64,000 nucleotides of DNA. Source: Gordonia westfalica (lineage in GTDB: Bacteria > Actinomycetota > Actinomycetes > Mycobacteriales > Mycobacteriaceae). The stretch is taken from NCBI RefSeq assembly GCF_900105725.1, contig NZ_FNLM01000034.1, forward strand, positions 2,046,001-2,110,000, given 5' to 3'. The position numbers and the translations under genes are program-made. Below are positions 1 to 9,644 of the stretch, in pieces. Each line of letters opens with the position of its first letter. Within the stretch, counting starts at the first letter, position 1. A model generated the notes under the pieces. That model ran no database searches, was not told the DNA's origin, and saw only the letters and a list, made by a program, of their open reading frames with translations.

Positions 1-500
1 TCGAACGACGCGACGGGCGCACCCGGCGTCGAACCGGTGACGGTGAAGCCCTCCGGGGCCTGCTGCACCGCGTCGTTGTGGCTCATCCACACCGGCTGGG
101 TGTCGGAGAGCCCCTGGTGCAGGATGCCCTCGCCGTTCACCGTCAGCGTGGTGCGACCGAACTCGCGGCCACCGGTGTTGGCGACCTCGCCACCGAGCTT
201 CGCGGCCATCGCCTGGAAGCCGTAGCAGATGCCGAAGACCGGGATGTCGAGATCGAAGACGCCGGGATCGAGTTCCGGGGCGTCCTCGGCGTACACCGAC
301 GCCGGTCCGCCCGAGAGGATGATCGCGACCGGATTCTTCTCCTGGATCTTCGCCAGCGGGGCGTCGTGGGAGATCACCTCGGAGTAGATGCGCGCCTCAC
401 GCACTCTCCGTGCGATCAGCTGCGCGTACTGCGCTCCGAAGTCGACGACGAGAACGGGCCGCGGGCCCTCGAGGAAATCCTCAGCAGAAGAGTCTGTCAC
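1..500 (-). CDS. guaA: GMP synthase (glutamine-hydrolysing), N-terminal part
   Basis: GuaA makes GMP from XMP, ATP and glutamine in the cytosol. Only the first ~166 residues are inside the window; the gene runs off the left edge. The visible part is the class I glutamine amidotransferase domain: it opens with [20 protein letters not shown] and carries the nucleophile-elbow motif PVFGICYG (catalytic Cys), followed by a region resembling the GuaA amidotransferase core ([15 protein letters not shown]). I take the GTG at 498-500 (VTDSSAED) as start because it precedes the conserved FGAQY segment by a typical short leader. It is divergent from bioY, with only 49 bases between them. It belongs to the same purine theme as guaB3 and guaB downstream on the same strand. 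Confidence 0.93.
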   Translation of the reverse strand, partial: MTDSSAEDFLEGPRPVLVVDFGAQYAQLIARRVREARIYSEVISHDAPLAKIQEKNPVAIILSGGPASVYAEDAPELDPGVFDLDIPVFGICYGFQAMAAKLGGEVANTGGREFGRTTLTVNGEGILHQGLSDTQPVWMSHNDAVQQAPEGFTVTGSTPGAPVASF

Positions 501-549
501 CCGGTCGAGTCTAGTGTGCGACCACGACGTGAAATACTTCGACACCGAC

Positions 550-1176
550 ATGACTGCATCTCCCCGTACCACCGCATGGTCGTTGAGCATCTCCGACCTC
601 ACCCAGGCCGCCGTCTTCGCCGCCTTGATCGCCGCGCTCGGCCTGCCCGGGACCATCAACATCGGCAGCAGCGGCGTCCCGATCACGTTCCAGACCCTGG
701 GCGTGATCCTCGCCGGCGCGGTCCTCGGCCCCCGGAAGGGCACCCTCGCGGTCGTCATCTTCATGGTGCTGGCCATCGCCGGACTCCCCATCCTGTCCGG
801 CGGGCGCAGCGGTCTGACCGCGCTGGCCTCCCCGACCGCCGGCTACTTCGTCGGCTTCCTGCCCGCGGTCATCGTGATCGGCGTGCTCACGGCGGCGATG
901 ATGTCCGTCGGCGACAAGCCGCGCTACCGCGTGCTCTGGGGCATCGGGATCAATGCGCTGGGCGGGATGTTCGTGCTCTACCTGTTCGGAGTGCTCGGGC
1001 TGATCCTGCGCACCGATCTGACGGTGTGGGCGGCGATCACGTCGAACGGCCCGTTCATCATCGGCGATGTCCTCAAGGTCGTCGTCGCCGCGCTGGTGGC
1101 CGCGCAGATCCATCGCGGTCGTCCCGGCCTCATCGAGCCGCTGCGGTTGTCCCGGCGCTCCGGCGCCGGCAGCTGA
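550..1176 (+). CDS. bioY: Biotin ECF transporter S component BioY
   Basis: A 208-residue integral membrane protein, the biotin-binding substrate component of an energy-coupling-factor importer. The sequence shows about six hydrophobic segments and BioY hallmarks: [20 protein letters not shown] in the first third, [19 protein letters not shown] in the middle, and a C-terminal [16 protein letters not shown] chose the ATG at 550 because BioY homology begins there; an in-frame ATG at 388 would lie inside the divergent guaA reading frame. No convincing Shine-Dalgarno precedes 550, so the message may be leaderless or start at the GTG at 529. bioM and bioN follow directly, completing a BioMNY set. 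Confidence 0.92.
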   Translation: MTASPRTTAWSLSISDLTQAAVFAALIAALGLPGTINIGSSGVPITFQTLGVILAGAVLGPRKGTLAVVIFMVLAIAGLPILSGGRSGLTALASPTAGYFVGFLPAVIVIGVLTAAMMSVGDKPRYRVLWGIGINALGGMFVLYLFGVLGLILRTDLTVWAAITSNGPFIIGDVLKVVVAALVAAQIHRGRPGLIEPLRLSRRSGAGS

Positions 1177-1204
1177 ACCGCTCGCCGGCGATCGACCCGT
1201 TTCG

Positions 1205-1879
1205 ATGATCGAGTTCACGGATGTCTCGCACTCCTACGACGACCGCGTCGTGCTGCGCGATGTCTCGCTGACGCTCACCGAGGACCGGATCGGCATCGTC
1301 GGGGCGAACGGCAGCGGGAAGTCGACGCTGGCGCGGATGATCAACGCGCTCGTCGTGCCGGGGTCGGGAACAGTCACCGTCGACGGCGTCGACGTCTCCC
1401 GCAACAAACGTGAGGTCCGTCGCCGCGTCGGGTTCATCTTCTCCGACCCCGACCGGCAGATCATCATGCCGACGGTCATCGAGGACATCGAGCTGTCGCT
1501 GCGTCGCACCGACCTCGACAAGAAGCAGCGCGCCGCTCGCGCCCTCGAGGTGCTCGAGCGTTTCGGCCTGGGCCGGCACGCCGATCATCCCGCCCAGCGG
1601 CTGTCCGGCGGACAGAAGCAGCTCCTCGCGCTCGCGTCGATCTTCGTGACCGACCCGGCGATCATCGTCGCCGACGAGCCGACGACACTGCTCGATCTCC
1701 GCAACACCCGCATGCTCACCGACGTCTTCGCGACGCTCGACGAACAGCTCATCGTCGTCAGTCACGACCTCGACATCCTCGACGGCTTCGACCGCGTCAT
1801 CGTGATCGACGACGGCCGGGTCGTCGCCGACGACGAGCCCGATCCCGCGCTCGCCTTCTACCGGACACTGATGTCGTGA
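1205..1879 (+). CDS. bioM: ECF transporter ATPase for biotin, BioM
   Basis: A 224-residue ABC ATPase that powers the BioY/BioN importer. Walker A is GANGSGKST at residues 33-41, the signature RLSGGQKQ lies near residue 135, Walker B with the catalytic Glu is IIVADEP near 155-160, and the switch His is in VVSHDLD. The Q-loop region reads FSDPDRQIIM, which is typical of ECF-type A components. Length is short, as expected for BioM compared with the general EcfA proteins. The ATG at 1205 is used because the fold starts with MIEFTDVSHSYDD; it follows bioY by 28 bases. Its last four bases overlap the GTG of bioN, implying translational coupling. Confidence 0.92.
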   Translation: MIEFTDVSHSYDDRVVLRDVSLTLTEDRIGIVGANGSGKSTLARMINALVVPGSGTVTVDGVDVSRNKREVRRRVGFIFSDPDRQIIMPTVIEDIELSLRRTDLDKKQRAARALEVLERFGLGRHADHPAQRLSGGQKQLLALASIFVTDPAIIVADEPTTLLDLRNTRMLTDVFATLDEQLIVVSHDLDILDGFDRVIVIDDGRVVADDEPDPALAFYRTLMS

Positions 1880-2478
1880 ACGTCCTCGGCGTCTACCGCC
1901 CCGGGAACACCCTGCTGCACCGGCTCGGCCCGGGGATCAAGTTCGTCGCCATGGCCCTGGCGATCCTCGTCATGTCACTGACCGTGCGGACGCTGCCGGC
2001 GCTGGGAATCGCCTCCCTCGCGGTCGCGGTGACCTTCGCGCTGGCCGGTATCGGCCCCCGTGAAGCCTGGAAGCAGCTGCGGCCGCTGGTCTGGATGTTG
2101 TTGTTCATCTTCGCTTTTCAGGTGATCTTCACCGACTGGCGTCGTGCGGTGGTGGTCTGTGGCGTGCTGGCGTTGTCGGTCGCCCTGGCCACCGTCGTCA
2201 CGTTGACGACCCGCACCACCGACATGCTCGACGCAATCGTCCGCGGCCTGAGCCCGCTACGACACGTGGGGGTGCGCACCGACCTGATCGGCATCGCGCT
2301 GGCACTGACGATCCGCGCGATCCCGCTGATGGTCGAGGTGGTGCGCGAGGTCGACGAGGCGCGCAAGGCCCGCGGGCTCCGGCCCGGCCCGCGCATCCTC
2401 GTCGCGCCGGTGGTGCTCGCCGCCCTCCGCACCGCGGACGGCTTCGCCGACACGCTCACCGCGCGCGGCCTGGATTAG
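1876..2478 (+). CDS. bioN: ECF transporter transmembrane component BioN
   Basis: A 200-residue membrane protein of the EcfT/CbiQ family that couples the ATPase to BioY. The N-terminus VLGVYRPGNTLLHRLGPGIKF is the amphipathic entry typical of EcfT proteins; four or five hydrophobic helices follow. The C-terminal cytosolic helix has EVDEARKARGLR, matching the Ala-Arg-Gly coupling motif that contacts the ATPase. A second Ala-Arg-Gly is at the very end (TARGLD). The GTG start at 1876 overlaps the bioM stop by four bases. The three genes form one plus-strand operon; biotin specificity is inferred from BioY. Confidence 0.9.
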   Translation: MNVLGVYRPGNTLLHRLGPGIKFVAMALAILVMSLTVRTLPALGIASLAVAVTFALAGIGPREAWKQLRPLVWMLLFIFAFQVIFTDWRRAVVVCGVLALSVALATVVTLTTRTTDMLDAIVRGLSPLRHVGVRTDLIGIALALTIRAIPLMVEVVREVDEARKARGLRPGPRILVAPVVLAALRTADGFADTLTARGLD

Positions 2479-2570
2479 CCGCGACGCGCGCGAGCTCGCC
2501 GCTCAGGGAGCCAGTGGAATTCAGATTGCGATGTGTCGCGGTTACCGGGACACAACGCAACCTTATCCGG

Positions 2571-4421
2571 TCAGGCGGTGACGCCCGGGCGGGTCACCGG
2601 CGTGATCGGCAACCGCAGCGCGCCGGGAGCGTCCGCCGGCACGACCGGCGCGGCCGGGACCGTGGGGTCGATCCGCTGGTACGACTCCCCCTGCGCGGGC
2701 CGACGGTCTTCCTCACCCTTGTTGGGCCACAACGCGACTGCCCGCTCGGCCTGGGCACAGATCGTCAGCGACGGGTTGACACCGAGGTTCGCCGAGACCG
2801 ACGCACCGTCGGTGACGTGCAGCGTCGGGTAATTCCACACGCGCTGGTAGGGATCGATGACGCCGTTGTCCGGGTCGTCGGAGATCGCACACCCGCCGAG
2901 GTAGTGGGCGGTCAGCGGCATGTTGAGGATGTCGCCCCACGTACCGCCGGCGATCCCGCCGTTCAGCTTGGCCGCCATCCGTCGAGTTGCCTCGTTGCCC
3001 TTGGGAATCCACGTCGGGTTCGGTTCGCCGTGGCCCTGTTTGCTGGTCACGTAACGCAGCGGCCCCCGCTTGCGTACGAAGGTCGTCAGCGAGTTGTTGT
3101 TGTTCTGCATGACCAGCGCGATCACCGTGCGCTCGCTCCACTGCCGTACGACGAGCAGCCGCACCAGCAGGAACGGGTTCTTCGCGACCTGCTTCAGGAA
3201 CTGCCCGAACCGGTTGCGGCGCGTGCCGCCGTCGGTGAGCAACGTCTGCAGGTACGCAATCGCGTTGGAGCCCTTGCCGTATCGCACCGGCTCGATGTGG
3301 GTGTTCGGTTCCGGGTAGAACGACGACGTGATCGCGACGCCGCGCGAGTAGTCGTGTTCGGGGTCGACCCGCGAACCCATCGCGCCCAGGATCGACTCCG
3401 AGTTCGTCCGGGTCAACCGCCCCATCGCATCCGAGATCTGCGGCAGCGTGGTGGTTTTCGCATGATGCATCAGTCGCTGGGTGTTGAACGTCCCCGCCGC
3501 GAGGATCACCTGACCGGCGGTGAAGGTGCGCCTGCGCCGGCCGAGCGGACCCCACGACGACGAATGGTGCGTCCCGACCTCCCACGAGCCGTCGGCCCGC
3601 TGCACGAGGGAGTCGACCGTCGTCCGGTCGATGATGGTGGCGCCGTTGCGTTCCGCGAGTCCGAGGTAGTTCTTCAGCAGGGTGTTCTTGGCGCCGACGC
3701 GACAGCCTGTCATGCACGCGCCGCATTCGGTGCAGGCGGTGCGCTCGGGTCCGGCGCCGCCGAAGTACGGGTCGGGCACGGTCTCGCCGGGTTCACCGGC
3801 GAATCCGGTCTTCGCGCCGAAGAACACACCGACGGGCGTCGGGGTCACGGTGTGGCCGACGCCCATCTCCTCTGCCACCTCGGCGACGATCCGGTCGGAG
3901 TCGGTGACGGTCGGATTGGTGACCACGCCCAGCATCCGCCGCGCCTGCTCGTAATACGGGGTGAGCTCACCCTCCCAGTCGGTGATGTGGTTCCACTGGG
4001 GGTCGGTGAAGAACGGCGTCGGCGGTTTGTACAGCGTGTTCGCGTAGTTCAGCGAGCCACCGCCCACACCCGCGCCGGCCAGGATCATCACGTCCTTGAG
4101 GGCGTGGATGCGCTGGATCCCGTACAGCCCCAGCTTCGGCGCCCACAGCCAGCGGTTGAGACGCCAGCTGGTCTTCGCGAACTCGTCGTCGGAGAAGCGG
4201 CGACCCGCCTCGACGACGCCGACCCGGTACCCCTTCTCCACCAGCCGCAGCGCGCTCACGCTGCCACCGAAGCCGGAGCCGACGATCAGGACATCGAAGT
4301 CGGTGTCGCCACTGGCTGCGGCTTTCCGCTGGAGCGCATTCTTTCGCTGGTCGAGCGCGTTCTTTCGCTGGTTGAGCGCGTTCTTTCGCTGGTTGAGCTT
4401 GTCGAAACCCATGAAGACCAT
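2571..4421 (-). CDS. choD: GMC-type oxidoreductase, ChoD-like (putative cholesterol oxidase)
   Basis: FAD-dependent oxidoreductase closely resembling M. tuberculosis ChoD (Rv3409c) across the whole length. The Rossmann dinucleotide site is DFDVLIVGSGFGGSVSALRL near the N-terminus; GAGVGGGSLNYAN and the C-terminal GGCAISDDP / NLGVNPSLTICAQAERA complete the FAD fold. A Cys-rich CTECGACMTGC stretch is shared with Rv3409c. Whether the family truly oxidises 3-beta-hydroxysterols is not settled by sequence. Odd feature: the first ~30 residues (LNQRKNALNQRKNALDQRKNA) are encoded by a 21-base tandem repeat and are absent from ChoD as I recall it. The start could be GTG 4439, ATG 4421 or ATG 4412; none has a clear Shine-Dalgarno. 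It lies 133 bases downstream of guaB3 on the same strand. Confidence 0.82.
   Translation of the reverse strand: MVFMGFDKLNQRKNALNQRKNALDQRKNALQRKAAASGDTDFDVLIVGSGFGGSVSALRLVEKGYRVGVVEAGRRFSDDEFAKTSWRLNRWLWAPKLGLYGIQRIHALKDVMILAGAGVGGGSLNYANTLYKPPTPFFTDPQWNHITDWEGELTPYYEQARRMLGVVTNPTVTDSDRIVAEVAEEMGVGHTVTPTPVGVFFGAKTGFAGEPGETVPDPYFGGAGPERTACTECGACMTGCRVGAKNTLLKNYLGLAERNGATIIDRTTVDSLVQRADGSWEVGTHHSSSWGPLGRRRRTFTAGQVILAAGTFNTQRLMHHAKTTTLPQISDAMGRLTRTNSESILGAMGSRVDPEHDYSRGVAITSSFYPEPNTHIEPVRYGKGSNAIAYLQTLLTDGGTRRNRFGQFLKQVAKNPFLLVRLLVVRQWSERTVIALVMQNNNNSLTTFVRKRGPLRYVTSKQGHGEPNPTWIPKGNEATRRMAAKLNGGIAGGTWGDILNMPLTAHYLGGCAISDDPDNGVIDPYQRVWNYPTLHVTDGASVSANLGVNPSLTICAQAERAVALWPNKGEEDRRPAQGESYQRIDPTVPAAPVVPADAPGALRLPITPVTRPGVTA
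4332..4409. repeat. 21-base tandem repeat coding the N-terminus of ChoD
   Basis: Three direct copies of a 21-base unit (gagcgc-R-ttctttcgctggty) occupy 4332-4352, 4353-4373 and 4374-4394, with a diverged fourth start at 4395-4409 ending gagcttgtcgaaacc. On the minus strand the units read in frame as the heptad N-Q-R-K-N-A-L. The last element matches a dispersed intergenic repeat that I associate with Gordonia genomes (from memory). Confidence 0.85.
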
Positions 4422-4478
4422 GCTAATAGCCGTTGTCACATGGGATGACCCAGGTCACCCTTACCCTTCGATACGCGC

Positions 4479-4554
4479 CCTCCGCAAGCTCCGGACGCTA
4501 CTCAGGGAGCGGACGGACGGTCCTCCGCAAGCTCCGGACGCTACTCAGGGAGCG
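4479..4554. repeat. Pair of identical 33-base direct repeats in the guaB3-choD gap
   Basis: Two identical 33-base copies, at 4479-4511 and 4522-4554, begin cctccgcaagctccggacg and end cagggagcg, and are separated by ten bases. The second copy abuts the guaB3 stop codon. They lie next to the ChoD tandem repeat, so the whole 4332-4554 stretch is repeat-derived. The sequence style fits a REP/MITE-like intergenic family; no transposase is present. Confidence 0.8.
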
Positions 4555-5709
4555 TCAGGCGTGGACGGACAACCCGACCCGCTGGAATTCCTTGAGGTCG
4601 CAGTACCCGGCCTTGGCCATCGCACGACGCAGGGCGCCGACGAGATTGAGCTCACCGAACGGGTCGTCGGACGGGCCGTTGAGGACCCGTTCGAGGCTCG
4701 GGCGGTCGGCGGTGCCGGCAACCTGCAGCAGTGCGCCGCGCGGAGTGTCGGGATGGGCGGCGGCCGACGGCCAGTACCAGCCACCACCGGGCGCCGACGC
4801 GGAGGCGGCGAGCGGCGTGCCGAGCACAGCGGCATCGGCACCGCAGGCGATGGCCTTGATCAGGTCACCCGAGTTGTGGATGTCGCCGTCGGCGATGACG
4901 TGGACGTAGCGTCCACCGGTCTCGTCGAGGTAGTCGCGCCGTGCTGCCGCCGCATCGGCGATGGCGGTCGCCATCGGGACGCCGATACCCAGGACCTCAC
5001 CGGTGGTGGTCGCGCCGGCGGCCGAGCCGTAGCCGACGATCACGCCGGCCGCCCCGGTGCGCATGAGGTGCAGGGCGGTGCGGTGATCGTGCACGCCACC
5101 GGCGATCACCGGGATGTCGAGATCGGCGATGAACGTCTTGAGGTTCAACGGTTCCCGGGCGCCCTCGCCATCGACCTGGGCGACGTGCTCGGCGGAGATG
5201 ATCGTGCCGTGCACGACGAGGAGCTCCACACCCGCCTTGAGCAGGGCCGGGGTCAGTTCCGGAGCGTGCTGCGGGCTCACGCGAACAGCGGTGGTGACAC
5301 CGGCGTCGCGAACCTGCGCCACGGCCTCGGCGAGAAGACCGCTGTCGAGGGGCGCGGCATGCAGCTTCTGCAGATGACGTACTGCCGCATACGGATCGGG
5401 ATCGCCGGCGGCGATGGCGGCCAGCTCCTCGAGCTTGGCGTCGACGTCACGATGACGAGCCCACAGCCCCTCACCGTTGATGACGCCCAGCGCGCCGAGC
5501 TTGCCGAGCTCGATCGCCACCGACGGCGACACCAGCGCATCGGTCGGGTGACTCAGGATCGGGGACTCGAACCGGTAGGCATCGATCTGCCACGCGGTGG
5601 AGACGTCCTTGGAGGAACGGGTCCGACGGGACGGGACGATGCTGATGTCGTCCAGTTCGTAGGTCCGTCGGGCCGTCCGGCCCATGCCGATTTCGACGAG
5701 GTCACGCAC
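4555..5709 (-). CDS. guaB3: GuaB3 family IMP dehydrogenase-related protein
   Basis: A 384-residue TIM-barrel protein of the IMPDH/GMP reductase superfamily, GuaB3 type (Rv3410c equivalent). It starts MRDLVEIGMGRTARRTYELDDISIVPSRRT and lacks the paired CBS insertion seen in the neighbouring guaB. The phosphate-binding end has ADGDIHNSGDLIKAIACGADAAVLG. Some members of this family have been reported as GMP reductases, but this one is assigned only to family; the catalytic-loop Cys pattern of GuaB (GSICTTR) is not present. ATG at 5709 is preceded by an ordinary spacing. It is 83 bases downstream of guaB on the same strand. Confidence 0.9.
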   Translation of the reverse strand: MRDLVEIGMGRTARRTYELDDISIVPSRRTRSSKDVSTAWQIDAYRFESPILSHPTDALVSPSVAIELGKLGALGVINGEGLWARHRDVDAKLEELAAIAAGDPDPYAAVRHLQKLHAAPLDSGLLAEAVAQVRDAGVTTAVRVSPQHAPELTPALLKAGVELLVVHGTIISAEHVAQVDGEGAREPLNLKTFIADLDIPVIAGGVHDHRTALHLMRTGAAGVIVGYGSAAGATTTGEVLGIGVPMATAIADAAAARRDYLDETGGRYVHVIADGDIHNSGDLIKAIACGADAAVLGTPLAASASAPGGGWYWPSAAAHPDTPRGALLQVAGTADRPSLERVLNGPSDDPFGELNLVGALRRAMAKAGYCDLKEFQRVGLSVHA

Positions 5710-5792
5710 CAGTGCGCCTTTCTGGGGAGTTCAGCTGCACATAGACCCTACGGTGTCCCCGGCCCGAACGGACCGGGGACACACGTGGGATG

Positions 5793-7340
<1,548 letters not shown>

Positions 7341-7449
7341 TCACACGTGCACTCCGGGCTCCACGGGACACTTCGACAGGTGCGTTCCACCGGACGAATA
7401 CTGTAGACGCCTACGGCGGAACCGCCTGTGGATCGGCTACCGTGGGGGT

Positions 7450-7839
7450 GTGCGTGACCACCTGCCACCCGGCCTCCCGCCGGATCCGTTCGCCGACGAC
7501 CCGAGCGACCCCGCTTCTGCACTGGACAGTGTGGAGCCGGGTATCCCTCTGGACGAGAACGAGCGACTGGCGGTCGAGGAGGACCTGGCCGATCTCGCGG
7601 TCTACGAGGCGCTGCTCGCCCACCGCGGCATCCGCGGCCTCGTCGTCGTCTGCGACGACTGCCACGAGGACCACTACCACGACTGGGACATGCTCCGCGC
7701 CAACCTGATCCAGCTCCTCATCGACGGAACCGTGCGGCCACATGAGCCGGCTGTCGACCCGCGCCCCGACACCTACGTCACCTGGGACTACTGCCGCGGC
7801 TACGCCGACGCGCGCAACCATCTCGACGAAGGCCGCTGA
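7450..7839 (+). CDS. DUF5319 family protein (Rv3412-like)
   Basis: A 129-residue acidic, soluble protein of unknown function, strongly resembling M. tuberculosis Rv3412 as I recall it: VRDHLPPGLPPDPFADDPSD at the start, EALLAHRGIRGLVVVC in the middle, and DHYHDWDMLRANLIQLLIDG before a C-terminal YVTWDYCRGYAD. Two close cysteines (VCDDC) near residue 75 and a third near the end could bind a metal, but no known motif is met. The GTG at 7450 is chosen because homology begins exactly there; upstream in-frame sequence lies in the guaB promoter. It sits between guaB and rsdA, the same place as in mycobacteria. Confidence 0.85.
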   Translation: MRDHLPPGLPPDPFADDPSDPASALDSVEPGIPLDENERLAVEEDLADLAVYEALLAHRGIRGLVVVCDDCHEDHYHDWDMLRANLIQLLIDGTVRPHEPAVDPRPDTYVTWDYCRGYADARNHLDEGR

Positions 7840-7871
7840 CTCCCCGCCCCCTCAGACCACTCATTCCCTCT

Positions 7872-7919
7872 CATACGACTGCGCCCGTACCGATCTCTCG
7901 GTACGGGCGCAGTCGTATG
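7872..7919. terminator. Bidirectional hairpin terminator
   Basis: A perfect 22-base inverted repeat (catacgactgcgcccgtacc..) with a four-base tctc loop lies between two convergent genes, the DUF5319 gene and rsdA. There is no long T tract, as is common in high-GC actinobacteria. The symmetry and placement support a terminator acting on both strands. Confidence 0.85.
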
Positions 7920-7931
7920 TGTTCGGGGTGA

Positions 7932-8954
7932 TCAGCGGGGCCGACCGTCCGATGCGTCGACGCCGGGCGGCGGCGTCCACGGGAAGGCGGGGAAATCAGC
8001 CGGGGTCCGCGACATCGAGGAACTCGTCGGCGGGACCGTCTCCTCGGTCGGCTCGCTCGGCGGGCTCGACGGGACCGGCTCCTCGCTCTGACCCGGCTCC
8101 TCGACGGGGCCGGGCACCTCGGTGGTCGGTGTCGTGGTCACCGAGACGTCGGACGGCGACGGTCCCTCGGTCCGGTTGCGCACGTCCGGGCTGGTGGGTG
8201 CGCCCGGTTCGGTCACCGCGGGCCCCGACTGATCGGCCGTCGACGTCGTGGCGCGGGTGGTGGGCAGACCGGCCCCGGCGCGGAGCCGGTTCATCCAGTC
8301 CGACATCTCCTCGCGGGTGTCCTTGTCGCGCATGGGTCCCATGCTGCCCTGGGCCTTCGCGATGAAGCTCGCGGCGGCCCGGGTGTCGCCGGCGGCGATC
8401 GCCGCCTCGGCACTCTCGAGGTTGTTGCGCACGTCGTACGCGGCTTGCGTCTCCGACGCCGCCTCGGCGAACACGACCTGCTTGACGCCCCACAGCGGGT
8501 CGCCGGGCTGCGAGCCCTCGGACAGGACGGTCAGGCCGGCGGCGGCAACGATGACGATCGCGGCCGCACCGGACACGACGCGGAGATGGCGCACCATGCG
8601 GCGGCCGCGACTGGCGCGTTCGGTGCGTTCGATCGCCCGCTCGACGTCGTCGACGGACACCAATTGCGGCGTCGGGGTCGACACGACCTCGTTGCGCCAG
8701 CCCGAGAGGAGTTCTGCGAGTTCGTACTCGGCGCCGTCACGCGTGGGCACGGGCACGTCACGGGACAGCGCGTCGAGGAAGTTCTCGTCGAAACCGACCT
8801 CGGAGAGGTCCAGCGACTCCTCACCGGGCGCGCCGAGTTCGCGCTCGAGATCGTCTCCGGGTTCACGACCGTCAGCCGGCGGCTGACCCGGACGGCCGAG
8901 GTGTTCGCGCCCGTGGACAGAGCGACGATGACGCCAGTCAGATCCTTCGCTCAT
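7932..8954 (-). CDS. rsdA: Anti-sigma-D factor RsdA
   Basis: A 340-residue membrane-anchored anti-sigma factor predicted to hold SigD inactive at the membrane. The N-terminal cytosolic region contains the RsdA-type segment FDENFLDALSRDVPVPTRDG (about 55-74) and ELAELLSGWRNEV, which in mycobacterial RsdA is the sigma-binding part. One transmembrane helix is at about 126-144 (VVSGAAAIVIVAAAGLTVL). An extracellular helical domain (GVKQVVFAEAASETQAAYDV) and a long Pro/Thr/Ser-rich tail follow. The ATG at 8954 overlaps the sigD end by 17 bases, so the two are translationally coupled. Release by regulated proteolysis is known in mycobacteria; nothing here shows the signal. Confidence 0.9.
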   Translation of the reverse strand: MSEGSDWRHRRSVHGREHLGRPGQPPADGREPGDDLERELGAPGEESLDLSEVGFDENFLDALSRDVPVPTRDGAEYELAELLSGWRNEVVSTPTPQLVSVDDVERAIERTERASRGRRMVRHLRVVSGAAAIVIVAAAGLTVLSEGSQPGDPLWGVKQVVFAEAASETQAAYDVRNNLESAEAAIAAGDTRAAASFIAKAQGSMGPMRDKDTREEMSDWMNRLRAGAGLPTTRATTSTADQSGPAVTEPGAPTSPDVRNRTEGPSPSDVSVTTTPTTEVPGPVEEPGQSEEPVPSSPPSEPTEETVPPTSSSMSRTPADFPAFPWTPPPGVDASDGRPR

Positions 8955-9525
8955 CGTGACCCCCTGCCCGTTTCAGTTCGTCTTTCAGCTTTGCCAACGC
9001 CCGATGCTGGGCGACCCGAACCGCACCCGCGGTGCTTCCGATCATCTGAGCCGTCTCCTCGGCAGACATGCCGACGACGAGCCGGAGGACCAGCACCTCG
9101 CGTTGCTTGTCCGGAAGTATTTCGAGTAACGCGCGCATCCGCCTGCTGCCGTCGGCGTCCAGAGCGGACTGCTCCGGCCCACCGGTGACGTGGCTCACCT
9201 CGGGTACGTCCTCCACCGGATCGGACTTGACCCGGGCGGCCACCCGCATGGCGTCGGCGACCTTGTGTGAGGTGATGCCGTAGACGAAGGCCATGAACGG
9301 CTTGCCCTGGTCCCGATAACGGGGCAGCGCGGTCATCACCGCCATCAAAGCCTCCTGCGCGATGTCGTCGGCGGAGAACAGGTGGCGTTCTCCTACTCCG
9401 ATTCGTCCTCGGCAATAGCGCAGGATCGGTTCCTGCACGCTTTCGAGGACTGACGTGAGAGCCGCACGATCGCCCTGGCCCGCGGCCCGGACAGCGTCGT
9501 CCAACTCACCACCTGACAGCTTCAT
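8938..9525 (-). CDS. sigD: RNA polymerase sigma factor SigD (ECF family)
   Basis: A 195-residue extracytoplasmic-function sigma factor. Region 2 reads ILRYCRGRIGVGERHLFSADDIAQEALMAV (split here over the recognition helix) with the conserved DDIAQEA at about 52-58 and PRYRDQGKPFMAFVYGI after it. Region 4 has LLEILPDKQREVLVLRLVVG and the helix-turn-helix SAEETAQMIGSTAGAVRVAQHRA near the C-terminus. The pairing with rsdA and the position between whiB3 and guaB match the mycobacterial sigD locus. The upstream gap to the next gene is about 120 bases and would carry its promoter. In mycobacteria SigD affects ribosomal and chaperone genes in starvation; that role is not visible here. Confidence 0.93.
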   Translation of the reverse strand: MKLSGGELDDAVRAAGQGDRAALTSVLESVQEPILRYCRGRIGVGERHLFSADDIAQEALMAVMTALPRYRDQGKPFMAFVYGITSHKVADAMRVAARVKSDPVEDVPEVSHVTGGPEQSALDADGSRRMRALLEILPDKQREVLVLRLVVGMSAEETAQMIGSTAGAVRVAQHRALAKLKDELKRAGGHDERRI

Positions 9526-9644
9526 CGCGCGTAGGAATCCCCGTGTTACAGATCGGTTGACCGCTGTGATCCGGCCCTGTTACGGGCCCCGACACCCCTG
9601 AACGTCACGTGAACGCCGAGGCAGACCCTCAAACACCTTAGCCA

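Noticed and set aside
2514..4448. 644-residue open frame on the plus strand opposite choD
   Set aside because: Composition is Arg/His/Gly-rich with no recognisable motif, and it is exactly antisense to a strongly conserved enzyme. It is a high-GC shadow frame.
4332..4554. CRISPR array
   Set aside because: The repeats are tandem or separated by ten bases, without unique spacers of constant length, and no cas gene is near.
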